Below, piece by piece: positions 20,691 through 33,192 of a DNA stretch of 64,000 nt. The stretch comes from Bactrocera neohumeralis. Lineage: Eukaryota > Arthropoda > Insecta > Diptera > Tephritidae. The notes under the pieces were generated by a model. That model saw nothing but the letters and a program-made list of their open reading frames with translations. It had not been told where the DNA came from and made no database searches. The first letter of the stretch is position 1; each line of letters starts with the position of its first letter. The position numbers and the translations under genes are program-made. Location of the stretch: the NCBI RefSeq assembly GCF_024586455.1, contig NC_065923.1:2669501-2733500 (forward strand), read 5' to 3'.

Positions 20691-21900
20691 GACTGTAATC
20701 TGGCTGTTTGCCTGAGTGTACAGCTGTTATGATTCTGATAGATTTTACTCAAAATTTGCGACACAACGGCATGCAAATCTTCAACCAAATAACTTTCTGC
20801 GGTTTTTGCTACAATGGAGGTGGTGCGTGTATTTGTAGCTTAGTACGGTTGTAACATAGTTGTTAGCGGATTTACCATGCGCTAAAAATGCCGCAATTAT
20901 CCATAACTCTCATAACTGCAATTTTCTGAGCAACACTCAGTGCGCTCACTCTCTACACTGACTTTCTTATTCCTTTTATGCCATTATACATAATACACCT
21001 ATAGCCATCTACAGCCATCATAGCTGCCATCACAGCTAAGTATCTCCGTAGGCATTAAGGCATTACGGCTTTCTCTATCTCATAGCGGCATTTGTGCTAC
21101 ACAATAAGCGCGCTGCTACGGCGTGCTGCCTGCGGCTTCGCCAGCGCCTAGCCATCGTCTCATTACTAAAGCCATTTGCAGCCATTATCGCGTCGTAGTA
21201 TTACACCACAGCGGCAACATATGGTGTTATTTGTTCTTGTCTTGATTTTGCCGCGCCTCACGCTGCGCTGCTTATTCCATTGTTGATAATTACGCATTTC
21301 AATTATTCACTTACTGTGTGGCACAAGTTGCGAGCGTCGACTGTCGAATTGACTGTCTTGTTTCTAGCCATCCACATCGCTTAGCATGCACGCCAAACAC
21401 TAAACGTAATATGTAATAATTGAAATATTTTATAATTTATATTTATTCATTTTCTAGTTTCAACTTTTGCGAAATTTTGTTTACCAACAACTTTGTGCGC
21501 TCTCTTTTGTGGCGCATAGTTTTTGCGGTGATGAAAAGTTTTAATTAGCATTTTGTGCTAGTCTAGCGAGACACATAAAAACTACACAACAAATAAGCGA
21601 ACATGAATAATTAAAGCAACAAAGCGTGCAGCATGCAAAATACAATCAGTCATGCATGTACGTATAAGCAAAAAGGACATAAGTTGATAATAGATAATTA
21701 TGTGTGTTTGTAGTTTGCACACTCATGCATTGGAATTATGGCCGTAGTGGTAGTCTGCCGTTGGAATTTTGCTCATTAATTTATTATATTGGAGCTCAGC
21801 TGAGTTAACTTTGCGATTCTAATATTTCATCGGGGCGTCAAAATTTGCTAAAAGGACTTCAAAATGTGAGAGAAATTTTTACAAATAAAAAATAAACTGT
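20691..21900. other. non-coding spacer, nothing recognised
   Basis: I find no open frame of interest. The composition is more mixed near 21000-21200 (GCGCGCTGCTACGGCG, near 21108) but without a coding signature. Confidence 0.5.
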
Positions 21901-23060
21901 TTTGAAGCTTAATATAAAATACATATGGCAACGTCACAAAAAACTAGTATTTAATTAATTTTAGTGTTAACTTCGCTTTTTAAAACAAAACAATGGGTTT
22001 TCTAGTTCGAAAAAAAAATTATATTGTTCAAAAAATTGTTATCAAGTTAAATTTTTTTGAATTTTTCTTTCAATTTTGGAAAACATAATATTGTTTTATG
22101 AAAAAAAAGAAAGATTAGGGTTTTATTAAATTTAAGATTTTAATAATCTTCTGATTTTAACATCCATTTTCGAAAACTTACCAATAATATTCAGTTTTAA
22201 TATGTTACTAAGCGTCAAAGTTTTTAAATTTTTTTTTAATTTCGGATAAAACATTATTTAATAAAAAAAATTTATATTTTTATTGTACGTCAGATTCGCA
22301 GTATGTTTTCCAATTTCCATTCTTTATCCGAAATATAAAGAAACAAATTTTTGGCAACCCTAAAAATTATTATTTTTTAAGTTAATGCTTTTCCAATATC
22401 ATCATGTCATTATATTTCTACATAGAATTTAAACTTTTAGTTGCTGTACTCTTCATTCAGTGTTGCCACCATGAGAAAAGCAATATATATTAAACTGCTT
22501 AAAATAAGTACCAAACTTTTTCAGCTGAAGATGGTAGACAACATACGGAACATAATAAATATTTCTAGATATTATTTTTAACCGAAATGGCAACTCTAAA
22601 AATGTTTTCTTAGCAATTCGTACATATTGAAATTTATTTTTTAGTTAATTGGTAACCCTTCAATACTTTTCGGGAACAAAAGAACGAAATATTCTTTATT
22701 TTGCAATTCTTTATAAATTCACGGTAAGAGCCACTCTTCTTTAGTTAAAACGACAACATAAATCAAAATTGAGATCATTTCTAAGTATTATTTTAATATA
22801 AGTGCAACACTGCAATATTTAGAAATAGTAATTAAAATAAAATTGAATTTTACTCTAAAAATAATAATTTAAGTAATTTCTTTTATAGATGTTTATACAC
22901 AATTCAATCAGTTTTTTTTTATTGATTGGCAACTCTAAAGTAATTTTCAAATATTAGAGCAAGAAATATGTTTCCTTTTTACTAATTTTTACTTATTAAC
23001 CTTATAATTGCCAAATATCATTTTGTTGTGATTCAAATTAACTAGCAACCCTAATGTTAA
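21901..23060. other. very AT-rich DNA with recurrent GGCAACYCT words
   Basis: GGCAAC or a close variant followed by CCT or TCT recurs at about 22353, 22592, 22928 and 23044, with a variant GGTAACCCTT at 22652 and TGGCAACGTC near 21929. The surrounding sequence is poly(A)/poly(T) rich. Spacing is irregular. This may be an eroded repeat related to the GGTGGCAAC array at 41130-41520. Confidence 0.4.
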
Positions 23061-23629
23061 CAACCATATAGTGGCAGCATATTTTCGCATATTGATGTTG
23101 GCAAGCACTGAAGAGAAGAGAAGCAAATACATACTCGTATATGCATATTTAGATAAAAAAATTTTTCATAGGTCGTTTACCTTTTCATAGTTTGCAAATT
23201 TGTGTACAAACACATGAGCATAGGATGTTAAAGTTTGCAGCTGTTAACGGTTCAGCAGTCATCAAACTTTTATGGTTTGGATAACCGCAGCAGCCGAAGG
23301 CAAAAGCTTTACCGACCCTTAGCAAATAATAATAAAATATTTTATTAAAATTTTAAATAAATGAACTTAAATATTTTTCCTAAATAAAAGTTATTGCAAA
23401 AAAATAGTAATTAACTATTGGAGAAAGAAACTTTTTGTAAGCTTATTAACTCAAAGTGCAGCTTTTTGTATTAAAAGCATATTTTTTAAGTTTGAATATC
23501 TTCTTTTAAGTAAGAAGTATAAATTTGTCGAATAATAATTCACGCTAAAAAGTGTTAGTTATGAGTTAATAAAGCTTCTTAGGTTGCAGCACATTTATAA
23601 ATATGCTCAATTGTATCTCAGTTTTTAAG
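23061..23629. other. AT-rich spacer, nothing recognised
   Basis: No gene or repeat is recognised. Confidence 0.5.
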
Positions 23630-24249
23630 ATATTGATTTGAAATTTTGCACACGTCTTTTTCTCCTCAAGAAGCTGCTCATTTGTTGGACTCACCGATAT
23701 TAAACCTCCAAAAAATATAGGTGTCATACAAACTGAATATTGAATTCAATGGCTTATATTAAAATACTTTGACGAGATATCTTCGCGAAATTTGGCATGG
23801 GTTACTGATTTAAGCAAAGGTGCAATCCTAGAAGAAATTGGTTTGATCGGACCACAAGAGCATATAGCCGCTAGGCAAAGTGATCAACCAAACTCAATTG
23901 CTTGTATGAAAAAGTTAGTTTTTTGACAAAATATTTTACAAAATTTGACATCAATTATTATCAGAAGCAACGATGTAATCTGCGAAGAAATTTTTCACAT
24001 CGGACCGGTATGGCATAGAGCTTCCATACAGGCTATTCGATAAAAATCCGGTCTTTGAATGGAAAACTTCTTTATTCGATGAGATATCTTTACGAAATTT
24101 GGCACAAAAGTAACGGTACAATATGCGAAAAACTGTTCAGTTCATATATGTAGCTCCCATATAAACTGAACGATTAAAATCGAGTTTTTGTGAGAAGTCT
24201 TTCATATTTGTGAAGGATATTCTGGCTACGGAGCAACCAACTTTAACGT
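23630..24249 (+). mobile_element. interspersed element, family T, copy 2 (reference orientation)
   Basis: Internal near-repeats of a phrase built on GATATCTT-CG-AAATTTGGCA (about 23778-23799 and 24082-24104), ATCGGACC, and CATACAAACTGA or CATATAAACTGA occur roughly every 100-350 bp. The right end reads GTGAAGGATATTCTGG, then CTACGGAGCAACC and AACTTTAACG. This is a decayed form of the terminal palindrome seen cleanly in the 37360 copy. It is non-coding. The family recurs at 12880, 31900, 37360 and 63240. I associate this sequence with higher-fly genomes from memory, without a search. Confidence 0.65.
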
Positions 24250-26876
24250 GTTTTTTTTGTTATCAAAAAGAACGTTTATTTTTCTCCTGTAGAAAAGAAA
24301 GTAATTATCACTCCTACTAATTTTTTCCATGATTATAATACAATAAAGGCGCTTTAGCCTATAAGCAATTGCTGATTTTACGCAAGCGTCGAACATTTTC
24401 AACTAATTACAAACCACAGCTAAAGTAAAGTATGAAAACTTATTTGCAATATGTGTGTCTGTGTGTGAAAATAGAATTTCTACAATTTATTTTTTTCAAC
24501 AAGTCATTGCTTGGCGAATATGAAGGGTGTAAATTAACTAGAAATGGGCGGAAACATAAATAAATATATTTGAAGTATGCACAAGCGCACACACACACAC
24601 ACTTAAACATACAAATTGCGTGTAAGAACATCAAGAGCAAATGTAAATGCGAGGCAAAAACAAAATCGTAATTATGATTCTACACGCAAAAGCCACTTAC
24701 ACTTAGCTGTTAAGTGCTAATGCTGCTGTACTAGCAAGAAATCTACACCGTAGCTTGATAAGTGGCCGCCCAGTGCGGCACGCCCACTGTGGAAGTGGCA
24801 AAAAAGCATAGGTAACAACAAAAAAAGCAAAACAAAAACGTAGTACTGTTATGTTGTCAACCAGCTGACGCTAAGGCTGACGCTGTTACTGCCTACGACA
24901 CTGGCGCTGCCAACGCTGATTGTTGCTGTTGTTTGTGTTTATTTACCTATTTACGCGACGTGACTGCGTGTTTGTTTACACACTTCCAAGTGGTTACGCT
25001 GGCGAGTGCTTTGCCATTTCGAGCACTCAAACATATGCAAACAACAGCGCGGACACAAGCCCGCAAACATGCACATGGGTATGTATGTGTGTGTGTGGAT
25101 GTAAAATTATATTATAATAAATATGGCTGTACGTATGTAGTATATTAGCAGATGTGTGTGTGTGTACAAATTTATGTTTGTTTTTGTTTTTGTTTTTAAT
25201 TTCGAAAACACTTTTGTTGATTTTAATTCATGCAACTTCGTGGATCCAACAAATTTAATACATGCAAATGTATGCAAAAGTTTACATTTCCGCTTCCGCC
25301 CAGCTGTGACTCGCTTTAGCCATGGCGTTAGTGGGTCCTTTGCGCTTGCGAATTCCACTCACCACCACTGCGTCATTCTACATGCACACACACACAGGCA
25401 CACACACACATACCTGTGCGCTCACTTCAAATTGCCTTGGCATTATGGAGATTTCATTTAAAAAATTCCATTTTGTTTATGAACACGAATATGAAAGCAA
25501 AAACAACAAACAATTCCATATTTATTCCCCCTGTGTGTGTGTGAGTGTGCGCTTGTTTGTTGTTGTTTTAGTGGCTTTAGATTTTTATATAAATTTATTT
25601 TGTGCAATTTTGTTGTTGTAGTGATATTTACATATGCGTTCTTTTCACTGTTGACATTCATTTCACCGTTATGTGTGTGCGTATTTGTGTGTCAGCGCTG
25701 CGGTTTGCGTTGATGGCTCCATTTATATATTTACTTAGTGCATTTATCTTTGCTAAATTTATTCAATTAAAAAATATATTAATGCTAAGCAATTACTTAT
25801 CATGTTATAATGGTTAAACATATTTTTTAGATTTTGATTATTTTGAAAAAAATTCAATTTAAAATTGTTCAAGCTTACCCTAAGGATTCATTGGTAAAGT
25901 TATTTCTATATAAAGCAGACATCTGCTGATCATATCCGGCGTTTATTCAGCTATATATAGATTAAAGTTTTCCAAAACTTTGTTCCGTTAGCTACAGTTA
26001 CCTTCATTAATCTAGAAACAGATTTCTGTAGCATCTCTATAAAAATTTTTAGGGGATAAATAAAAAATTGGTGTAATCTGAAATATATTTTTTGTATTGC
26101 AGATTTAGAAACACTTTACAAACAAACTACAAAAGTGGAAGCACACATATTCACGACGATATACGATGTTTTTTTTGTACTTCAATTACATTAGTTTACA
26201 GTAATTTGCGACTGTGATGGAAAAGGAGACAGCGGTTTCTTGCTAATTTTTGGTTGCTTAAGGGGTGTAGGGGTCAAACCAGCAACATTTAATAAAATGA
26301 CAAAAATATATGTACGGGATGGAGACTCTCTGAAATCACATTCGTAAACAGGACACCTCAAATACCCCGCAGACCTCTTGGCGGAAACATGAACATTTTA
26401 ATTAATATAAAACGTTTGACTTTAGAAACCGGGAGGATACAACTGAGTGGACTCATATTACCACTTTTTTACGCTGCAGGCATTCGAGCGTCTGCTTGAT
26501 CCCCTGACGCCAATGTACTGAGCATACTATTATCGATTCAATCAATTTTACGATCTTTCACTGTCTTGTATTAATGAATATTTGAAACCCAATAGCGTCT
26601 AGCTAGCTCAACTAACCTTCTCAAAAAATTATTACAGTAACGGTTATAATTAGATCTATTAAATTTGAGGTTTTCAAAAATAAGCTTGAGGAACAAATTT
26701 CACATATGTACCTATCTCTTAAGACACCTAATATCTTATTAAAAGAATATTAGTTTTTGCATATTTCAATAGACTTACGTTTAAAAAATCTTATTAACAT
26801 TTTAAATTATTATTTTACAATTTTTTAGTAACCGGTTTCGAAAGTATAGGCGCTTTTCATCAACTTCATCAATAAA
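24250..26876. other. non-coding spacer rich in CA/TG microsatellites
   Basis: Short microsatellites lie at 24587-24602, 25084-25098, 25152-25164, 25381-25411 and about 25532-25545. Open frames such as 24920-25117, 25156-25461 and 25322-25621 translate the repeats (His-Thr and Cys-Val runs) and have no domain. From 25800 to 26876 the DNA is AT-rich, with nothing recognised. Confidence 0.5.
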
Positions 26877-27348
26877 TTGGGTAGTCGAAAACCAATCACA
26901 TTGAATGGTACCATACAGAGTTGGAACGGTGAGATTTTAAGTTTCATTTAACCAAAAAAAATGGAATTCGGGGAAGTTGAAAAAAAGTTACAGCTTTTCA
27001 AAAGTGCGAGAAAATAATGAAGAAATTCGCTATATTTTGAAATTTTTGTATAAAAAAGGGAAGAATGCCACCCAAGCCACCAACGAAATTTGTCAAATTT
27101 ACGGAGACGATGCTGTATCAGTTCGTGTAGCACAACAATGGTTCGCTCGCTTCCGTTCTGGAAATTTCGAAATTTCGATTTACACTCATGAAAGTTTTAT
27201 ACTGATGGAATAATGTCTCTAGCGGAAAAATGGCAAAAAGTGGTCGACCAAAACGATACATATCAGTTTATTTATTAATTAATATAAATATAAAATAAAT
27301 AAGTTGAAGTTTGATTAGAAATACGAAACGACTTTTTCGACTACTCAA
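26877..27348 (+). mobile_element. mariner-family transposon, internally deleted copy 2
   Basis: The left end TTGGGTAGTCGAAAA (26877-26891) is inverted at the right end as TTTTCGACTACTCAA (27334-27348), with one mismatch. A TA follows the right end (27349-27350). The 472-bp element contains the beginning and the very end of a mariner transposase gene with the catalytic middle removed. A complete mariner is about 1.3 kb, so roughly 800 bp are missing. Confidence 0.85.
26961..27280 (+). pseudogene. mariner transposase remnant: N-terminal HTH fused to C-terminal tail
   Basis: Frame 26977-27213 reads NNEEIRYILKFLYKKGKNAT, QATNEICQIYGDDAVSVRVA and QQWFARFRSGNF, the first helix-turn-helix of a mariner transposase. 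After an internal deletion, another frame gives FYTDGIMSLAEKWQKVVDQN (from about 27195), the typical last residues of mariner transposases. The likely original ATG is at 26961-26963 but is out of frame by one base with the HTH. The catalytic Asp residues are all missing. Confidence 0.87.
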
Positions 27349-30300
27349 TATATAAAAGGTTAAAAAAAGAAATCCTGTCGTAGGAAGATTAAAATAAACC
27401 TTTTTAAACCCTCCTAAAATAGTCCTTGCTTTGAATCAAAAAGTATTTACACGTTGTCACTAACAACATATTTGTTTTAAAGAAATGGGACAAAATTATA
27501 CAAAGCAAGTCTTGTTTATATTAAAGCGAACATTTGTTAAAAAAGAAACTCATTAATTTAAAAAAACATGACGAGCACAAGCATACTATTTTAACCTGCC
27601 TTTTCCATAACCTCTAATTACGCAAAGTGTTTCCTAAAATATTATTGTGTTTTGCTGGTGACAAGCAGACAACCACATCATCCACATCATCCCATTTGTG
27701 TGCTTAGCTTAATTCATATCTCATTTCGTAATTTACACTTGCCACCACCGCTACACCGCCAGTCAACAGTTGGTCACTTAGCAACCGGCCACAGACGTTT
27801 TTTATGGTCGACGCTGAGCTGGACCCCAGGGGTGTGCAAAGCATGCAAAGACACTCACTAATGTGCGCTCAAAATCTAAAAAGCGAGCGAAACTTATAAA
27901 CCGTAATGCACATAAAATTTCCACAGTCACGACACTCACACACGTACACACATACAGGCGGACATACGTTCGTAGCATTTAATAGCTTTGAAGTTGCCGA
28001 AAGCGCTAAAGCTGCTGTCTAATCCACTTCACATCACACTCTAATACCCGACAATCCTTTTGTGTGGCGAAAAGTATCTTCTGTGCCACGCCGGACATTA
28101 TGCTCACATGCATGTGTGTGTGTGCGTGTGTGTTTATGTTTGTAGTCATGTGTGGAGGAAATGCCTGCCTGTTGTGCTGTTGCTGCAGGCGCCATTGCAG
28201 CAACTTTTCTACTCAGTTAATTGTGTTGCCGCCAACGTTGGATTTGATATGACAATGTTGCCACTAACGTTGCCGTTGCTGCCACTCACAATGGTAATTA
28301 AATACTTTAGCTCGGTTGCAAGTTTTTCGGACTCTTAAAATGTTATTTTTTGGGTTTAGTTTTTATTTTTGGTAATTTGGTAAACTGTTGTTGTTTTAAT
28401 TCTCATTTCAACGAAAGTGTTCATGAAGAACGGTGTTTAGTATAACTGTATAGCTATTGAATAACGTGGGAGTTGCTCATTTGGCCTTCATGGTGCTTAA
28501 TCTGCAAGTATTTCATACAAATTATTAAAGAAACAGCTTTCATAGTAGATTTGTATTGAAAAACTCCGATTGATTTCAGTTAAGTTGAATGGTTATTTTT
28601 TATATTTGAAATTATTTCAAAAGTTACTTCAAAGTTTAACTTAAATCTCGAAAATGCTTCCACATTCTCTTTCTTTGATTTCGATCAGCTCGCTTGTTGT
28701 TATAGATTTTGATAAGAAATATTTCATTTAGTAAACCTTTTTTTCATTGGTTGCTGCTTTCTTGGTTTTCCCTTAAAAAACATCTCCATTACCTTGAAGC
28801 CTGTGTGCCTGAAAATGAGTCAGATCAGAAAATCTGGTGTACGCAGTCAATATATTTTGAAATCAAATTCAGATAATTCTGTGATTGATTTTATTGAGCT
28901 GTGAATCGGACATTTTTTTGAGCGAAATATTCGATACTTTTGATATTTTTAGCTATCTCGATTAACTCCATATTACGGTCTTTCAAAAGTAAGTTTACAA
29001 TTGTTTTTCCTAATTTTTCATTATTAGACGTCCAGAAGTGTCATCGACTTTGGTATTCTTAGCGAACCAATTGTCCGACAGTCGTGAAGTTTTCAGGTGG
29101 CTCTTTCAAAGAAACTCTGCTGATTTTTAAGTCTACCCGGTGATATTCATCCTGAATGTAGGCAAAATTTTTAGTTCTGATATGTCATTACTAAAATGTT
29201 GCCAACAATTAGGCAAATATTTTTCATATTTCCTGATATTTAATAAATATAGAATAAATAAATTAATTAGAGTAGTAAGTGCTAGAAAAAGGTGCTTAGG
29301 TAGATACTTATATACTAAAAAAATGAAGGAAAAACCATTTTCACCGCAAACTCATAAGCAAAAAAGGACAGCAAGGTGAGCAATTTCTACACTTTCTCAT
29401 TTTATTAACGCTGATATTAAATTCTCAGCTGTTTGTGTCAAAAATATTTATTTCGCTGGTCATTTGGCACTAATTACGCTGCGCAAGCAACGCCCGCAAT
29501 CACAACCGCAGCTGGGTTGCCATGACATATGCACACTTATATAAACACCTTTGCTAACGCAGAAAGTGGTGAGCGGTAAACTGGTGTAATGGACAAAATT
29601 CTAGTCACAACTTTGCATGAGCCACAAGGCTGTGAATGCACAAAGTTAGTAAGAGAGGAAGAGATAATGTTAGTAGTGCAGCAAGTAATGCATAAGTTGT
29701 TGTATTTATTTTTCGTTTCAAAAAACTGCAATTTTTGTACAATCTTAACTCCAAATTTATATCACAAATTCGTTGAAATTTCATTATCCATTCACTTACT
29801 TCCCTTAAGCAGTTTAATTGCTAATTTTTCCAACTGGGACTTCAGCACTCGCTACTCCTCCTCTTCTAATTACGTGCTGGCTCTCGTTCTCACACTTGCT
29901 GCAGTTACGAGGAAATCGTGCTGCAGCAGCGACAAAGTAGTTAATGAGGAAGGCGAAAAATATAAATGCTGCATCATGGCGCTGTCTCTCAAAACCAAGA
30001 AGAACATAAAATAAATCCGTATTTTTCTTTTAATTTTAAATGCCACGAATTAGAGTATTGTGCCGTCAACTAAACTTGGAATATGTGCAGCTAATTGTAC
30101 TTGTGCTGATAAGGAAGACGCTTAGATAAGTAGTCATCTCGGTGTGATAATGTTGTTACCAATAGGAGTATTGTTGTCTTTCTGTTGTCAAGTTTACAAT
30201 TTTTTTCGGTATAAGAGCTCCAGCGCTAAGGTTTTGCGGTTGTCATTGCCGATACTTGTATTGCGCCTACGTTAAGCCTATATATCCTTGTATAAGTACA

Positions 30301-30576
30301 TATATGTATGTGCTTAATTACAGACTCATACAGATAAAAGAAATATATATAAATTAGTGCTGAAGTTGGATGGGTGAAGTGCAGCTGGTGTTTAAAGCGT
30401 CTGCGGCTAGCAGTTAGTATAAGTTGGTTCCTTCGTGCTGCCAAATGCTGCAGCTGATGCAAGGCTCATGGAAGTGCATTCATTTAACACTTTTCACATT
30501 TAATTTTCTTTGCTCTACAAATATACGACAACGTTTTTACTGTCACTCACACATGCATGCATTCATGCAATGATTA
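27349..30576. other. non-coding spacer
   Basis: No gene is recognised. A TG microsatellite lies at 28108-28131. Overlapping frames at 28006-28338 and the 141-aa frame at 29589-30014 lack recognisable domains and show no splice-consistent neighbours. The latter includes Lys-rich and Leu-rich stretches typical of AT-rich random frames. Confidence 0.5.
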
Positions 30577-30747
30577 CAGTGGTGGCGAGAAAACGACAGA
30601 ATACCACAATGTTTTTTAGAACTGCTTTTCCGCATCTTGATGATGATTTTTGAAAGGTACACTCTTACCTACGGTACGAAAGCCTTCAGAAAACAGATAA
30701 AAAAGTAATTAAAAAATATCAGTGTGCTATTTTTTCGCACACCACTG
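30577..30747. mobile_element. 171-bp Tc1-type MITE with TA target duplication
   Basis: The left end CAGTGGTGGCGAGAAAA (30577-30593) and the inverse of the right end (CAGTGGTGTGCGAAAAAA, from 30747 leftward) match apart from one inserted T and one substitution. The dinucleotide TA flanks both ends (30575-30576 and 30748-30749). CAGTG-starting inverted repeats inside a TA duplication are characteristic of Tc1-like elements. The 171-bp body has no coding capacity, so this is a miniature non-autonomous element. Confidence 0.82.
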
Positions 30748-31899
30748 TATTTACAAGTAAACGGTAGCTTGCTTAAATGCATATAAGTATTTATATTTGT
30801 TTGCTTTTACTTCGCTACTTATATACAGCTTTTTTTGCTGTTGCTTGTTCTGCTTGCTGCGCTTTTGTTGCCGACATGAAATTTTAATCCCTTCGCCGGC
30901 GCAACTGTAAATGAATATTAACGTCGTTGCCTTATTTAAGTACTCACGAAAGCAGATTTACCAAATACCACCCGCTCTTCTTTGACAGCATGCAATTTTT
31001 CTTTATCTGCTTTACGCTGCATTCGCTTTGTTCTTCGGCTGCTTTTTTGCGCTACTTTTCGACTACTTTTGTGTAAAGTGTTAATTACGTAACTACTTTT
31101 CACACGCAGCTACAAACATACACACTCGCACATATGTCTGAGTGGATGTTCTGCTTAATGCGCTCGAAAATATACAAAATGAAGTAGCTCTATGCTCTAG
31201 TGATTGTGGGGCTCAAAATGCGGATTAAAATTTGTAAAATAAGTGTATTTTTAATGGAAATTATAGAAAAAGTTGAAACAACATAACAGCTGGCAATGTT
31301 CAACATAAGCCTTTGCCGTTTAAGTTACAAGTAGTTAATAATAATGGCAGCGACTGAAGAAACAGAAATCATTATTGAAGTGCACTAACAAACTGCACGA
31401 CCAGCGTGATTAACGGTAAGCGCTAAAAAGCATTTATAAACGGTAAAGACTTTGTCAAAGCTTTAAAGATTAAATTTGAAAGCTTTTGTGTGAAGCTTTC
31501 ACGGGAAATCCAACTCTTCGGATTACCTGTTAGTGCTATTATCTCTTGTAAGCAGCGATCTCATCAGTGACAAGATTCTTATACGGAAGTTGGCTCGATT
31601 ACCTTTTCACAAAAATGAGATGTGAAAAAGTTTAGATATCAATAAAACTTACCGATTTTGACTTAGGTTGGCAGAAAGGTTTAGTTTTAATGGAAAATAT
31701 GCTGCAGAGAAACCTTTCCTGCTTTTAAATCCTAAACGCATGCTTTTTTTGATTAAACTCGGCAACTTAAATCTAGAAAGTGTGATTTGCCACTAAAAAA
31801 GAACCTTCTGTTTCCTTCAAATGGGAACCCACAGTACTTTTTAAGAACCTACGATTGGAACAGAGAAGGGAAGGCGTGCTGGCTTACGGAATGATAATG
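30748..31899. other. non-coding spacer, nothing recognised
   Basis: No coding or repeat signal can be supported. Confidence 0.5.
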
Positions 31900-32105
31900 G
31901 AGGTGTAATCGAAATTCTCCCGAATTTCTGTGGTTCGATATCAGCGCTTAAGACAAAGAGGTAGATCGAGATATCAAATATGGAGGGACGGATTCAAAGG
32001 AGTCGACTCTGCTAGTCACGCTGTATAAATATGTATATATTTTATAGGTTCTCCAAAGTTTCCTTCTGGGTGTTACAAGTTTCCCCTGTTTAGGCTATAA
32101 AAAAC
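31900..32105 (-). mobile_element. interspersed element, family T, fragment 3
   Basis: The sequence contains GATCGAGATATC, a degraded GGAGGGACGGATTC, TATATTTTATAGGTTCTCC, CCTTCTGGGTGTTACAAG and CCCTGTTTAGGCTATAAAAA. This is the end of family T opposite the TTCGG palindrome, in the same orientation as 12880-13055 and 37360-38290. The left boundary is approximate. Confidence 0.6.
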
Positions 32106-33192
32106 CGAATGCATATAGTGACTTTGATCGTAATGAGGGTAATAAAGTCTACACACACGCTCCCATATAAAGATTTGTAACCGCCGCAGGCAATGCCGTA
32201 CTCATTAGACAGCTAAATGTGCAAGTCCCTTGCTGTGCAATTTACTAGCGTCTGCTAAAAAAGTAATGCAAAAAGATATACAAATGTGAAAACATAAATA
32301 AATGTGCATAAATGTGATACGAACGCGGCTGGGGCCCATGGTAGACTTGCTTGCCAGAAGGGGAGCAACACATTGAGCAGTAAAAAGTGGCAGCGCAGCG
32401 TGCAACATTTGCAGACACATTATGTGTGAGGCAAATACATGAGAAAAATCTGGGGAACGTAAATAGTGGGAACGTTGTAGTCTAAGAAAAACAACCGTTA
32501 TGTACTATGTGTTGTCTAGCAAGTGCATTCGGCACGTACGGCTGTGTGCAAACGTGCCGCCATTTTAATATGGTGCGAAAACGAAGGCGCTGCAGGAAAG
32601 TGCCGTCAAGTTGAGCTTTACACTGACGAAAAATAAGAAAAGTGTGGAGGAAAAGAAAAATAAGAAAGTAGTGATTTTCCTACTATGCAATTTGCTATAA
32701 TAGCGATATAAAAGCTTTGGTTAAAATTAAAATAAGAAATAAAATAACTGAATTTTTCCGACAGGTCATTTAATGACCACTGCCTCAGTAGAAACGAGCG
32801 CTCTCGGGCAGCAGTCATTCCAATGTGCATATGCGATAGTGCGATAGGGTAAAAGTCAGCAAACGCAATCACTGCGGCAGCAAAAAGGAGCGCACTCTGT
32901 GCAGCACGTGCTGCTCGTTGTCGCTAAACTTTTCTCATTTGAGCATAGTTTATTTAATACATCGAGGCGTGATAAAAAGACAAATAGCAAATAAACTGAA
33001 ATTATTAAATTTAACTAGCAACATTGTATAATGCAAGCAGAGAGGTAAAGAGAGGGGGTAAGTCGTTGAGAAAATGCTATCAGCACTGATTTGAAATTGG
33101 ATAAGCTTGTCCTTTTTAAAACAAAAACTAGACTCTGCAGATTAAGAATTGTGTACAAAAGTTTGAACGTTGACAGAGAAGGCCTAAGTAAG
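32106..33192. other. non-coding spacer, nothing recognised
   Basis: No recognisable gene. Open frames at 32205-32420 and 32618-32872 (minus) lack domains. Confidence 0.5.

Noticed and set aside
22770..22780. TGAGATCATTT, like the bantam microRNA 5' end
   Set aside because: The match stops after 11 bases and no complementary arm is visible nearby.
29589..30014. 141-aa open frame on the plus strand
   Set aside because: No domain, AT-driven amino-acid use (Leu, Lys, Ser, Cys), and no splice or promoter context.
33015..33192. C-terminal extension of the copy 3 RTE frame
   Set aside because: The sequence after about residue 114 is no longer homologous to copies 1 and 2, so it is flanking DNA read in frame.
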